Positions 18,620 through 26,123 of a DNA stretch of 64,000 nt are shown here, piece by piece (positions within the stretch are counted from its first letter, which is position 1; every line of letters starts with the position of its first letter). Source of the stretch: Bacteroidota bacterium (GTDB lineage Bacteria > Bacteroidota > Bacteroidia > Chitinophagales > Chitinophagaceae); contig JAEWKK010000023.1 of the NCBI GenBank assembly GCA_023386045.1, positions 45,512-109,511 of the forward strand, written 5' to 3'. Both the position numbers and the translations under genes were made by a program. A model generated the notes under the pieces. The model worked only from the letters and a program-made list of their open reading frames with translations, searched no databases and was not told the DNA's origin.

Positions 18620-18664
18620 ACTTTAACGGCTTCTTTCCGTGGTTGCTTTATTATCTTCGCAACC

Positions 18665-19879
18665 ATGTCTCAAAGTTTATCCAACAAACAATTAATTGAA
18701 CTGGCAGAACGCTTTGGTACTCCTTTGTATGTTTATCATGCAGAGAAGATCAAAGAGCAATACCAATCTTTGGAAAAAGCATTCTCCGGATGCGCTGCAC
18801 GTTTTTTTTATGCCTGCAAGGCGCTTTCCAATATCAACATCTTAAAATACATCCAGGGCCTGGGTGCAGGACTTGATTGCGTGAGTATTTATGAGGTAAG
18901 GCTTGGACTTAAAGCCGGCTTCACGCCTGATAAAATTCTTTTCACTCCCAATTGTGTGGACTTTGCGGAAATTGAAGAAGGCAAGAACCTGGGAGTTACA
19001 CTTAATATTGATAACATCTCCATCCTCGAACAGTTTGGAAATAAATATGGAGGTTCTTATCCTATCTGTATCCGCTTCAACCCACATATCATGGGTGGTG
19101 GAAACTATAAGATCTCTACGGGGCATGTTGACAGCAAGTTCGGTATCTCCATCCACCAGATGAGGCATATTGAACGCATCGTGAAGTCAACCGGACTTCA
19201 TGTAAAAGGCATTCACATGCACACAGGAAGTGATATCAAAGACGTGAATGTTTTTATTGCCGGACTTGAAGTGATGTTTGAAGTAGCCACACATTTCAAC
19301 GAGCTTGATTTTATTGACCTGGGTAGCGGATTCAAAGTCCCTTATCACGAAGATGATGTACGCACGGATGTATTTGCATTGGGACAAAAAGTAGCAGAAG
19401 CATTTAATGATTATAAAAAACAAAATGGCAAAGAGCTGGAAGTTTGGTTTGAGCCCGGTAAATTCATTGTAAGCGAAGCTGGTTATTTTGTGGTGAAGTG
19501 CAATGTGGTCAAGCAAACCACTGCAACTGTTTTTGTAGGTGTGAACAGTGGTTTTAATCACCTGATCCGTCCCATGTTTTATGAATCTTACCACAAGATT
19601 GAGAACATCAGCAATCCCAATGGTAATCCACGCATCTATACTGTTGTTGGTAATATTTGCGAAACAGATACATTCGCCTGGGATCGTAAGCTGAGTGAAG
19701 TGAGAGAAGGCGATTACCTTGTATTTTTTAATGCGGGTGCTTATGGGTTTGAAATGTCTTCCAATTTTAATTCAAGGCTCAAACCCGCAGAAGTACTGGT
19801 GAAGGATGGCGAAGCACTGCTGATACGGAAAAGAGATGAGTTTGAAGACCTGTTAAAAAACCAGGTTGAAGTTTTATAA
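18665..19879 (+). CDS. lysA: Diaminopimelate decarboxylase
   Basis: LysA is the PLP enzyme that converts meso-diaminopimelate to lysine. The PLP-lysine segment FFYACKALSN (about residue 50), HMHTGSDI, the glycine-rich DLGSGFKVPY, EPGKFIVSEAG, and the C-terminal CETDTFAWDR and AGAYGFEMSSNFNSR motifs all fit the alanine-racemase-type barrel decarboxylases. The segment NYKISTGHVDSKFGI is the one typical of LysA. Length is 404 residues. It is followed by a strong bidirectional terminator. Confidence 0.93.
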   Translation: MSQSLSNKQLIELAERFGTPLYVYHAEKIKEQYQSLEKAFSGCAARFFYACKALSNINILKYIQGLGAGLDCVSIYEVRLGLKAGFTPDKILFTPNCVDFAEIEEGKNLGVTLNIDNISILEQFGNKYGGSYPICIRFNPHIMGGGNYKISTGHVDSKFGISIHQMRHIERIVKSTGLHVKGIHMHTGSDIKDVNVFIAGLEVMFEVATHFNELDFIDLGSGFKVPYHEDDVRTDVFALGQKVAEAFNDYKKQNGKELEVWFEPGKFIVSEAGYFVVKCNVVKQTTATVFVGVNSGFNHLIRPMFYESYHKIENISNPNGNPRIYTVVGNICETDTFAWDRKLSEVREGDYLVFFNAGAYGFEMSSNFNSRLKPAEVLVKDGEALLIRKRDEFEDLLKNQVEVL

Positions 19880-19883
19880 AAAA

Positions 19884-19911
19884 TCCCCCGGTTTGATCGG
19901 GGGATTTTTTT
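19884..19911. terminator. Bidirectional terminator between lysA and the next gene
   Basis: The hairpin AATCCCCCG-GTTTGAT-CGGGGGATT has A-runs on the left and T-runs on the right. It can end both the rightward lysA transcript and the leftward transcript of the gene at 19910. Confidence 0.85.
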
Positions 19912-20746
19912 ATTTGATGATCCATGTTTTGGAGATTGTACTGTTAACAGGCATGCTCTGACCCATCACACTCATTGTTCCTTCAGATTGCGTAGATGCC
20001 GTTTTTTCTCTGAGTAATCCTGTTGCCTTGTCTAACTTGATAAAACCTGTTGTATGATCAGCTGAAGATATGGTAACAGACATGCCACCAAATTCCTGGT
20101 TTTGTTCTGTGTTCAGTTTCTCGGTATAACTCAATAGTATTTCCTCTTCGTTAATGGCTTTAAGCGTATAGACAGTCTGACGGTTTTGTGTAGAATCCGT
20201 CCAGCTTTCACCCACGCTTAATTCTTTTGAAGGAAGCACACTGAATTCTGTTTTATCGCCCACTGCAGGTGGTTTTATGCTGCCAGCCACCTGTTCGATC
20301 ATGCTCAATAAGATCTGTTCCTGAGGAGCAGACTGTTTTTCTTTCTCTGCTTTTTCTGATTCAACAGCTACAACTTTACCTGTTGGATCCAGGGTCATGG
20401 TGTATTTGGCTTTAAGCGTTTTTTCCAGGGCTTTCCCGATATCGCCTTTCCTGTCTTCTTCTTTTTCAGAATCAAAACTTTCATTGGCGAGCATGGATTC
20501 CATTTCAAAGCGGATGCTTTTGATCTTGTGTTCTATCACTGCGTTGCCATCGACGATATCTTCCACATCAAAGCTTCTGACAACAGTTACATCCAGTTTG
20601 GTATCACCCATAGCCTGGGAACTGCTTTTTACATGGTAGGTCATCTCCAGCTTTGCACCTTTTTGGAAGCTGAGTGTATTTCCTGTTTTCTGTGCAAAAG
20701 AAAGGGAAGTGGTAAATAAGGCGACTGCCAGTAATATCTTTCTCAT
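19910..20746 (-). CDS. Secreted DUF6263-like hypothetical protein
   Basis: The ATG at 20746 gives a clean signal peptide (MRKILLAVALFTTSLSFAQ); the longer frame upstream adds no sensible sequence. The mature part of about 260 residues is beta-rich, with a segment around residues 105-125 reading TLDPTGKVVAVESEKAEK, and ends in SKTWIIK. The pattern of GAKLEMTYHVKSS at the start and conserved S/T-rich strands is like DUF6263 proteins of Bacteroidota, of unknown role; this assignment is from memory of the family and is moderate. It is monocistronic. Confidence 0.7.
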   Translation of the reverse strand: MRKILLAVALFTTSLSFAQKTGNTLSFQKGAKLEMTYHVKSSSQAMGDTKLDVTVVRSFDVEDIVDGNAVIEHKIKSIRFEMESMLANESFDSEKEEDRKGDIGKALEKTLKAKYTMTLDPTGKVVAVESEKAEKEKQSAPQEQILLSMIEQVAGSIKPPAVGDKTEFSVLPSKELSVGESWTDSTQNRQTVYTLKAINEEEILLSYTEKLNTEQNQEFGGMSVTISSADHTTGFIKLDKATGLLREKTASTQSEGTMSVMGQSMPVNSTISKTWIIK

Positions 20747-20834
20747 GTTTGTTTGATTGGAACAAATTTGACGAAATAAATCCGGATAAGGATGCACGTT
20801 AATTTTGTTCGGTTTGAAAGGATAACTTTAAGGG

Positions 20835-21332
20835 ATGGAAGAAAGAAGCCATCAACAGGTCTCCGCTTTTTTTAAGCTGATCAACAACCCGGTCAAATTC
20901 CGGCTTTTTCTATTGAAAAATCTTCCTTCTGCCTATTTTTCCGGAGTCCGTGTGAGATCTGTTTCTGAAGAAACCTGTACTGTCACCATACCATTCAAAT
21001 GGTTCACTCGTAATCCATTCAGGTCCACCTATTTTGCCTGTCTGAGTATGGCAGCAGAAATGAGTACAGGTGTGCTTGCCATGGCGCATTGCTATAAAAG
21101 AACCCCCGCTATATCCCTATTGGTTACAGGCATTGAGGGTAATTTCATTAAAAAAGCCACAGGCCGGACAAAATTTGTATGCAAGGACGGGCTTCAGATA
21201 TTATCTGCAATTGAAAAGGCAGCCGCATCAAAAGAAGGTCATTCTTATAAAGCTATGACATCAGGGTATAATGAAATGAATGAACTGGTTGCGGAATTTG
21301 CGATCACCTGGTCATTTAAAAGAAGAAAGTAG
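20835..21332 (+). CDS. DUF4442-type hotdog-fold protein (putative thioesterase)
   Basis: The 165 residues match the DUF4442 group of hotdog-fold proteins: an N-terminal helix (NNPVKFRLFLLKNLPSAYFSG), VRVRSVSEETCTVTIPFKW, then NPFRSTYFACLSMAAEMSTGVLAMA, where hotdog thioesterases place the central helix and acidic residue (Glu in AAEMSTG). The expected role is acyl-CoA thioester handling, but no substrate evidence exists here. The gene is cytoplasmic and lies divergent from the DUF6263-like gene with an 88-bp gap. Confidence 0.75.
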   Translation: MEERSHQQVSAFFKLINNPVKFRLFLLKNLPSAYFSGVRVRSVSEETCTVTIPFKWFTRNPFRSTYFACLSMAAEMSTGVLAMAHCYKRTPAISLLVTGIEGNFIKKATGRTKFVCKDGLQILSAIEKAAASKEGHSYKAMTSGYNEMNELVAEFAITWSFKRRK

Positions 21333-21426
21333 CAGGGGTGAGAAATAAAACAGCAAAAAGATTGAAACACCGTACCCAGCTATCGGTCCATTTTATTTAT
21401 ACTTAATTTTCAATAAAAGAATCAAA

Positions 21427-22830
21427 ATGAAGATTGCATTTCACGGAGCTGCAAGAACGGTAACAGGATCCAAACATTTACTGACCTTAAAAAATGGCAG
21501 GAAGCTATTGCTTGATTGTGGGATGTTCCAGGGTATGGGCAGAGATACGGACAGCCTTAATCGTGAATTTGGTTTTGAGGCAGGAGAAGTGGATGCCATG
21601 ATCCTTTCCCATGCACATATCGATCATTCGGGTTTGATACCACGATTGGTGAAGCAGGGCTTTAAAGGAAAAATATTTTGTACCGATACCACCAAGGAAC
21701 TTTCTGCTTTGCTTCTTGAAGATTCAGCGGAGATACAGGAAAGTGATATGAAGTATCATAATCGCAACAGCAAAGCCCAGGGTAAGCCGCTCGAGCAGCC
21801 TTTATACACAGTTGAAGATGCAAAGAATTCCATGCGTAGTTTTCATACAAGGCCTTATGGCGAATGGTTTGATGTGATGGAAGATGTGCAGGCCATGTTC
21901 ACTGATGCAGGCCATATCATTGGAAGCACCTGTGTGCATGTAAGAGTTAGTGAGAATGGATCTACCCGTCAGATAACTTTCAGCGGGGATGTGGGACGGT
22001 ACCGGGATGTGATCCTGAAATCTCCCCAAACTTTTCCGCAGGCAGATTATATCATACTGGAATCAACTTATGGAAATAGTCTTCACGAAGATGTACATAC
22101 TTCAGTAGATACACTATTGCATTGGGTGGAAAGGACCTGCATTGAAAAGAAAGGGAAGCTGATCATTCCTGCTTTTAGTCTTGGACGCACACAGGAGATT
22201 CTTTATGCATTCAATCAGCTGGAACTGGAAAACCGTTTGCCGAGGCTTGATTTTTTCCTTGATAGTCCTTTGAGTACTGCTGTAACAGATGTGATCAAGA
22301 AGTACAAAGACTACTTCAACAAGACCATACAAAAGGTGATGGAGATGGACAATGATCCTTTTATGTTCAGCGGTCTTCATTATATCAAATCGGTGGATGA
22401 ATCAAAAATGCTGAACTACCGCAATGATCCCTGTGTGATCATTTCTGCAAGTGGTATGGCGGAAGCAGGCAGGGTTAAGCATCATATCAGTAACAATATT
22501 GAGAACAGTCACAACGCCATACTTATGACAGGTTATTGTGAGCCGAATTCCCTTGGAGGTAGATTGATGGCGGGAGCGAAAGAAGTGGGCATATTTGGCA
22601 TCCAGCACGAAGTGCATGCGGAGATCGGCGCCATCAGGAGCATGAGTGCTCATGGCGATTATGAAGATCTTTCTCAATGGCTGGGCTGCCAGGATCCTCA
22701 GGCAGTGAAAAAATTATTTCTGGTGCATGGAGAGTATGATGTTCAGATTGCATTCAAGAGCCGGCTGGTGAAAAAAGGTTTTCAGGATGTTGAAATACCT
22801 GAAAGACATTTCGAAGTAGGCCTTGGTTGA
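21427..22830 (+). CDS. MBL-fold, beta-CASP metallohydrolase (putative ribonuclease)
   Basis: The metallo-beta-lactamase motif LSHAHIDHSG, the later FSGDVGRY and the terminal MSAHGDYEDL are those of the YSH1/CPSF73-like beta-CASP group, with a beta-CASP helical insert (about residues 215-350: IIPAFSLGRTQEIL, SGMAEAGRVKHHI). It is predicted to be a zinc-dependent RNA nuclease acting in the cytoplasm. Length (467) is typical. The gene stands alone; neighbours are unrelated. Confidence 0.9.
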   Translation: MKIAFHGAARTVTGSKHLLTLKNGRKLLLDCGMFQGMGRDTDSLNREFGFEAGEVDAMILSHAHIDHSGLIPRLVKQGFKGKIFCTDTTKELSALLLEDSAEIQESDMKYHNRNSKAQGKPLEQPLYTVEDAKNSMRSFHTRPYGEWFDVMEDVQAMFTDAGHIIGSTCVHVRVSENGSTRQITFSGDVGRYRDVILKSPQTFPQADYIILESTYGNSLHEDVHTSVDTLLHWVERTCIEKKGKLIIPAFSLGRTQEILYAFNQLELENRLPRLDFFLDSPLSTAVTDVIKKYKDYFNKTIQKVMEMDNDPFMFSGLHYIKSVDESKMLNYRNDPCVIISASGMAEAGRVKHHISNNIENSHNAILMTGYCEPNSLGGRLMAGAKEVGIFGIQHEVHAEIGAIRSMSAHGDYEDLSQWLGCQDPQAVKKLFLVHGEYDVQIAFKSRLVKKGFQDVEIPERHFEVGLG

Positions 22831-22939
22831 TATAGTTAAAAGCCGCGACCAGCAAGGGTTTGAAACCGAAACTTTCACATCTTATTTGAAATACCTGCAT
22901 CCTTTTTGCCGTCTTTGGTAAAAATTAAGGAGCAAGTAT

Positions 22940-23530
22940 ATGAGAAACCTCAAATTATTAGGTACTGCTGTCATTGCGGGACTGATGCTGGCCAGTTGTG
23001 CCAGTGTAGTGCACGTAGAAAAAGATGACAGTGCCAATTTAAACAACTACAGGACCTATGCCTGGGTGGAAACCAGGGAGAACAAAAATGACTCTGTTCA
23101 ACAATCTAATGTATCTGATCTTACAGAACGAAGGATCAGGCAGGCCGTTGAAGAGGAGCTGTTAAAAACAGGATGGAAGGCTTCTAAAAATCAACCAGAT
23201 GTTTTGCTTTCCTATGATGTGTTGGTAGAAAGGGGTGTTAAGGAAAATACAAGACCAGTATATTCAGAACCCTATACCCGATATTTCTACAATCCCTACA
23301 CTCGTCGCTGGAGCTCACTTTATTATCCTTCCCAGTTCCTGGGTTACGATAATCGCCAGATGTCGGTAAGAGAAGGCACCATCACAATCAGTCTGATTGA
23401 TGCCAAAACAGAAAAGACGATCTGGCAGGGTTGGACTACGGATGAAGTGAACAGCAGGAATCTTACCAGTAAGGAGATCAGAAGTGCTGTTAAAAATATC
23501 TTTCGCAAATTGGATGTAGCCAGCAACTAA
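22940..23530 (+). CDS. DUF4136 domain lipoprotein
   Basis: A signal peptide with lipobox LMLASC puts the lipidated Cys at about residue 20. The mature part begins with VVHVEKDDSANLNNYRTYAWVE, the hallmark of DUF4136 (NYRTYAW), followed by the helix ERRIRQAVEEELLKTGWKAS and the C-terminal TISLIDAKTEKTIWQGW. It is a membrane-anchored periplasmic protein of unknown role. It is followed by a terminator at 23552. Confidence 0.88.
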   Translation: MRNLKLLGTAVIAGLMLASCASVVHVEKDDSANLNNYRTYAWVETRENKNDSVQQSNVSDLTERRIRQAVEEELLKTGWKASKNQPDVLLSYDVLVERGVKENTRPVYSEPYTRYFYNPYTRRWSSLYYPSQFLGYDNRQMSVREGTITISLIDAKTEKTIWQGWTTDEVNSRNLTSKEIRSAVKNIFRKLDVASN

Positions 23531-23551
23531 ATAGTTCCTTTGGAAAATCAG

Positions 23552-23579
23552 TCCCGCCATTTAAGTGGCGGGATTTTTA
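23552..23579 (+). terminator. Terminator after the DUF4136 gene
   Basis: Stem TCCCGCCA/TGGCGGGA with a 6-nt loop is followed by TTTTTATTT. Confidence 0.85.
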
Positions 23580-23645
23580 TTTGAAAATTTTTTGGGAGCG
23601 AATGTGTGCAGGCCTATCTTTGCGCTCCCGAATTACGAATCGTTT

Positions 23646-23717
23646 GCCGCGTTCGTCTAAGGGCTAGGACACCACCCTTTCACGGTGGTGATACGGGTTC
23701 GAATCCCGTACGCGGTA
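23646..23717 (+). tRNA. tRNA-Glu (anticodon TTC)
   Basis: The 72 nt fold as a cloverleaf. The acceptor arms are GCCGCGT and ACGCGGT, with a G-T closing pair as is usual for bacterial tRNA-Glu and discriminator A. The D-arm region is CGTCTAAGGGCTAGGAC. The anticodon stem CCACC/GGTGG has loop CTTTCAC (TTC at positions 34-36). The T-arm is ACGGG-TTCGAAT-CCCGT. CCA is not fully encoded (CAA follows the discriminator). It is directly followed by a terminator and a GIY-YIG gene. The 3' half from the anticodon onward is duplicated at 23991. Confidence 0.97.
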
Positions 23718-23720
23718 CAA

Positions 23721-23751
23721 AAGCTTCACAACCCTGTGAGGCTTTTTTTAT
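23721..23751 (+). terminator. Terminator of tRNA-Glu
   Basis: GCTTCACA-ACCC-TGTGAGGC hairpin followed by seven T. The same sequence recurs at 24061-24089 as part of the duplication. Confidence 0.85.
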
Positions 23752-23758
23752 TTTGGTG

Positions 23759-24025
23759 ATGGTTACTGTTTATGTCATAGAAAGTCTTTCAGATCAGACC
23801 TTGTATACGGGTATGGCCCTTGATGTAAATAAGAGATTAAAAGAACATAACTCAGGAAAGAACAGGTTTACAAAAGGTCACATGCCCTGGAAAATCATAT
23901 ATACGGAGCAGCATGAAAATTGGACTTCTGCAAGGGTAAGAGAAAAGTATTTGAAATCTGCGGCAGGAAAGAAATGGCTGCACAAACATCTTCACGGTGG
24001 TGATACGGGTTCCCTGCCTGCGTGA
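23759..24025 (+). CDS. Small GIY-YIG nuclease
   Basis: From the ATG at 23759 the 88 residues are a minimal GIY-YIG domain of the UPF0213/UvrC-N type: VYVIE...LYTGMA for the two strands, the catalytic Arg in NKRLKEHNSG, and the metal-binding Glu in ARVREKYLKSAAGKKW. A longer in-frame reading upstream is just translated tRNA. The last residues (HGGDTGSLPA) are encoded by the duplicated tRNA fragment and the palindrome inserted in it, so the natural C-terminus has been replaced or extended. It lies 42 bp after tRNA-Glu. Such proteins cut DNA; the position suggests a selfish or homing-like gene that lives at a tRNA 3' end. Confidence 0.85.
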   Translation: MVTVYVIESLSDQTLYTGMALDVNKRLKEHNSGKNRFTKGHMPWKIIYTEQHENWTSARVREKYLKSAAGKKWLHKHLHGGDTGSLPA

Positions 24026-24168
24026 CGCAGTCAGGCAGGGAATCCCGTACGCGGTACAAAAGCTTCACAACCCTGTGAGGCTTTTTTTATTTTGCTGATG
24101 GTTACTGTTTATGTCATAGAAAGTCTTTCTGATCAGACCTTGTATACGGGTATGGCCCTTGATGTAAA
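23991..24168 (+). repeat. Direct duplication of tRNA-Glu 3' half, terminator and nuclease start
   Basis: Starting exactly at the first anticodon base, 23679-23829 is repeated here. The copy includes anticodon, T-arm, acceptor 3' strand, the terminator hairpin and the first 23 codons of the GIY-YIG gene. Only a few bases differ (for example TTTTGGTGATG versus TTTTGCTGATG). The copy carries a 27-nt insertion in its T-loop. The full nuclease gene thus lies between two copies of the tRNA 3' half, the layout expected of an element that inserted at a tRNA. Confidence 0.9.
24013..24039 (+). repeat. 27-nt palindrome inserted in the duplicated T-arm
   Basis: The insert has 8-bp perfect outer arms CCTGCCTG/CAGGCAGG and an overlapping inner hairpin CTGCGT-G-ACGCAG. 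It lies between GGGTTC and GAATCCC of the duplicated T-arm, whose own bases pair and extend the stem to roughly 15 bp or more. It also supplies the stop codon of the GIY-YIG gene. Confidence 0.85.
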
Positions 24169-24217
24169 AGAAGAGCGGAGAAACAGAGCGAGAGCGATAT
24201 TTACTCCGCTCTTTTAA
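24098..24217 (+). pseudogene. Truncated second copy of the GIY-YIG nuclease
   Basis: The ATG at 24098 opens a 39-codon frame whose first 23 residues equal those of the complete gene (MVTVYVIESLSDQ, then TLYTGMALDV). The sequence then diverges into a basic stretch and stops at 24215-24217. The catalytic Arg and Glu are lost. The frame ends within the hairpin at 24171-24214. Confidence 0.75.
24171..24214 (+). terminator. Terminator-like hairpin after the truncated nuclease
   Basis: Arms AAGAGCGGAG and CTCCGCTCTT enclose about 22 nt and are followed by TTAATTTT. The rest of the spacer, to about 24436, is AT-rich and shows no gene; short coding-like pieces are broken by stops. Confidence 0.55.
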
Positions 24218-24436
24218 TTTTCTCTCCTAAATACTTACATTAAAGCCTAGGTTATTTCTTCAAGCCTAAATAACCTATTAGAAGGCTATCGTAACTTAGA
24301 TGTGATTTGAAATTGGTGTTGAGCCGATACTGTTAAACCCTATTCTCGAACTATAAGCTTGAACCTCAGAATGCGTATGAATTAAAACCGAAGAACGGAT
24401 AACTATAATGAATTAAATCAACAATTTATTCTATAA

Positions 24437-24607
24437 CGTCCAGGATCTATCTATGATATTGTATCCGGTTATACATTATCAGGAATAGAGGATAATATAA
24501 TTGAATCCTGCTCAGATTGGACTACCATGAAAGCTGCACTTAAAGCGAATAAGCCTACGGGAGTTCAAGATTATGAAATTGAAAATCTGGTAAATCAATA
24601 TCAATAA
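24437..24607 (+). pseudogene. C-terminal remnant of an unknown protein
   Basis: An open frame of 56 codons (beginning PGSIYDIVSGYTLSG and ending in LVNQYQ) has coding-like composition but starts right after an in-frame stop and has no usable start upstream. The next gene follows 9 bp later. It looks like the 3' end of a gene whose front was lost, in a stretch distinctly richer in A+T than its surroundings. I do not recognise the family. Confidence 0.4.
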
Positions 24608-24616
24608 ATATCTTTT

Positions 24617-25087
24617 ATGAATTGGATGATTTTTGGGTCAATCTTATTTATTTTAATTGGATGTGGGAAGACATCAGATAAATTTACTCGTATACAAGCA
24701 TATTGGGTAAATAACTCTATTCATCAGCTTACAATATATCCTTATGTCGGACAAATTGTTCCCGATACGTTGATAGTTTCATTGAATCCGGGAGATTCAA
24801 TATTAATTGCAGATGAAGCGGCATTTGGTGATTTGGATATTGGAGCTGGAATTGAATCTAAATATGTCAGGAATAATGATTCTATGGTTGTAGTTTTTGA
24901 TTCTAATTTTCCTATTTCTCATTATTTTCAAACTCCAATTAATAAAAGCGCTAAATACTATTTATATGAATCAAATAGGAATTTAATGAAATTACAAAGT
25001 TATAATGCTGAAAGAAAAATTGATGGGTATAAAACCATTATTTATAAATATCATTTTACTGAACAACATTATTTAGATACGCAATAG
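24617..25087 (+). CDS. Hypothetical lipoprotein in an AT-rich island
   Basis: The 156 residues begin with a signal peptide and lipobox-like LIGCG (Cys at about residue 16). The mature part is Asn/Ile/Tyr/Lys rich, reflecting strong A+T bias compared with neighbours. No family is recognised. It follows the truncated frame at 24437-24607 with a 9-bp gap, so the two may once have been an effector-and-partner pair; that is speculation. A terminator follows at 25104. The base composition and location near a tRNA gene suggest horizontal origin. Confidence 0.65.
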   Translation: MNWMIFGSILFILIGCGKTSDKFTRIQAYWVNNSIHQLTIYPYVGQIVPDTLIVSLNPGDSILIADEAAFGDLDIGAGIESKYVRNNDSMVVVFDSNFPISHYFQTPINKSAKYYLYESNRNLMKLQSYNAERKIDGYKTIIYKYHFTEQHYLDTQ

Positions 25088-25103
25088 CTTTATTAACATT
25101 TTT

Positions 25104-25134
25104 AGTCCGGTAGATTTTCTGCCGGGCTTTTTTA
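25104..25134 (+). terminator. Terminator after the AT-rich lipoprotein gene
   Basis: Stem TCCGGTAGA/TCTGCCGGG with one wobble pair is followed by CTTTTTTATTTTT. Confidence 0.8.
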
Positions 25135-25222
25135 TTTTTGGCTAATCCTTGGAGCAGCAAAAGCCCTTCTGAAAATTCCATGTTCGATAACTTAATTCGC
25201 AATTTCAGAAAACAACACTATC

Positions 25223-25843
25223 CTACAGCGTCTGAGTGGTAATCTTTTTTTTCCTGTTCACTTCTGTGATGGAAATATCAGTGGCCTGGATCACCTCCGT
25301 GCTGTCGCCATGAACCACTTCGAGAATACCATAAGGGAAACCGGTTAAACGATAGGAGGGATTGATATAGGATGGTAGCCTGCGCGTGGCCCAGATTGTC
25401 ATTTGCAAACTGTCTGAAGTATTTTTCTTACACTGGAACTTCGTACACTCGTATCCCAAAATCATTTTCTTTTCTTCTGTTTCCTTAAATGAAACTGTAT
25501 ACATATTGGGGTTTACCAATAAATTGTCTTCAAACCATTGATCATTCCGGTAAGTGTAAGGTCCGGGGCTTGCAGGTATCTTTATCGAAGCATTTCCAAC
25601 AAACCGGTATTTGGAAATGTAAGTGTCACCCAATGCTGAACTCAGGTCAAACTGGTGGACGATTCTTGTCTTTTTGATCATATTGGATACCACGCTATCC
25701 ATCCAGGGATCATGCTGAACATTCTTTAGGGAATCAAAACTAAATTCAACTTTATTGGTGACTGTATAGGTGATTTTAATGAGCTGGTAAGATGGCCTGA
25801 AAGAAAATCCCAGGGCAGCAATGGTTAAAAAAAGAAATTTCAT
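25223..25843 (-). CDS. GLPGLI-like secreted protein
   Basis: The 206-residue protein has a weak signal peptide (about residues 1-18). The C-terminal half has the pattern of GLPGLI-family proteins of Bacteroidota: a VSFKETEEKKMILGYECTKF strand (as in KTILGYKCKKA), then TIWATRRLP (IWYTPEIP) and the Gly-Pro-turn region LTGFPYGILEVV, which takes the place of GLPGLILEI. The role of the family is unknown. The gene is alone on its strand; the next gene to the right is the cytochrome c operon, which ends in its own terminator. Confidence 0.65.
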   Translation of the reverse strand: MKFLFLTIAALGFSFRPSYQLIKITYTVTNKVEFSFDSLKNVQHDPWMDSVVSNMIKKTRIVHQFDLSSALGDTYISKYRFVGNASIKIPASPGPYTYRNDQWFEDNLLVNPNMYTVSFKETEEKKMILGYECTKFQCKKNTSDSLQMTIWATRRLPSYINPSYRLTGFPYGILEVVHGDSTEVIQATDISITEVNRKKKITTQTL

Positions 25844-25878
25844 AAGCAGCCAGCTTTAAGCATTAAATATTTCTACCA

Positions 25879-26019
25879 TTAATTTAATGCTTTTTGCAGC
25901 TCCCTATTACAAAGCACGATAAATTTTTTAACCCATGAAGCATCTGCAAACATTTCCCTGAGTTGTTCATCTTCTTTTTCCAAAGGATAAAACTCTATCA
26001 CTAATTTATCATTTCCCAT
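25879..26019 (-). CDS. Short hypothetical ORF, possibly a gene fragment
   Basis: A 46-codon frame (MGNDKLVIEFYPLEKEDE..., ending in RELQKALN) is coding-like and could extend upstream without a start for another 13 codons, where it meets a stop near the terminator at 26066. It may be a small gene or the tail of a lost one. No family is recognised. Confidence 0.3.
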   Translation of the reverse strand: MGNDKLVIEFYPLEKEDEQLREMFADASWVKKFIVLCNRELQKALN

Positions 26020-26065
26020 AATTCCCAGCCTCGTTGTATATTCTGAAATGAATCTAAACCTCTAA

Positions 26066-26098
26066 TAAAAAAAGGTGCCCCGTATATGCGGGGCACGA
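26066..26098 (-). terminator. Terminator of the SCO-cytochrome c operon
   Basis: A near-perfect hairpin GTGCCCCG-TATATG-CGGGGCAC is followed, in the leftward direction, by CTTTTTTT. Confidence 0.85.
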
Positions 26099-26123
26099 GA
26101 TTGAAACGAAAACCAACGAAACA

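Noticed and set aside
23606..23758. In-frame N-terminal extension of the GIY-YIG protein
   Set aside because: It is the translation of the tRNA-Glu gene and its terminator; the ATG at 23759 is the sensible start.
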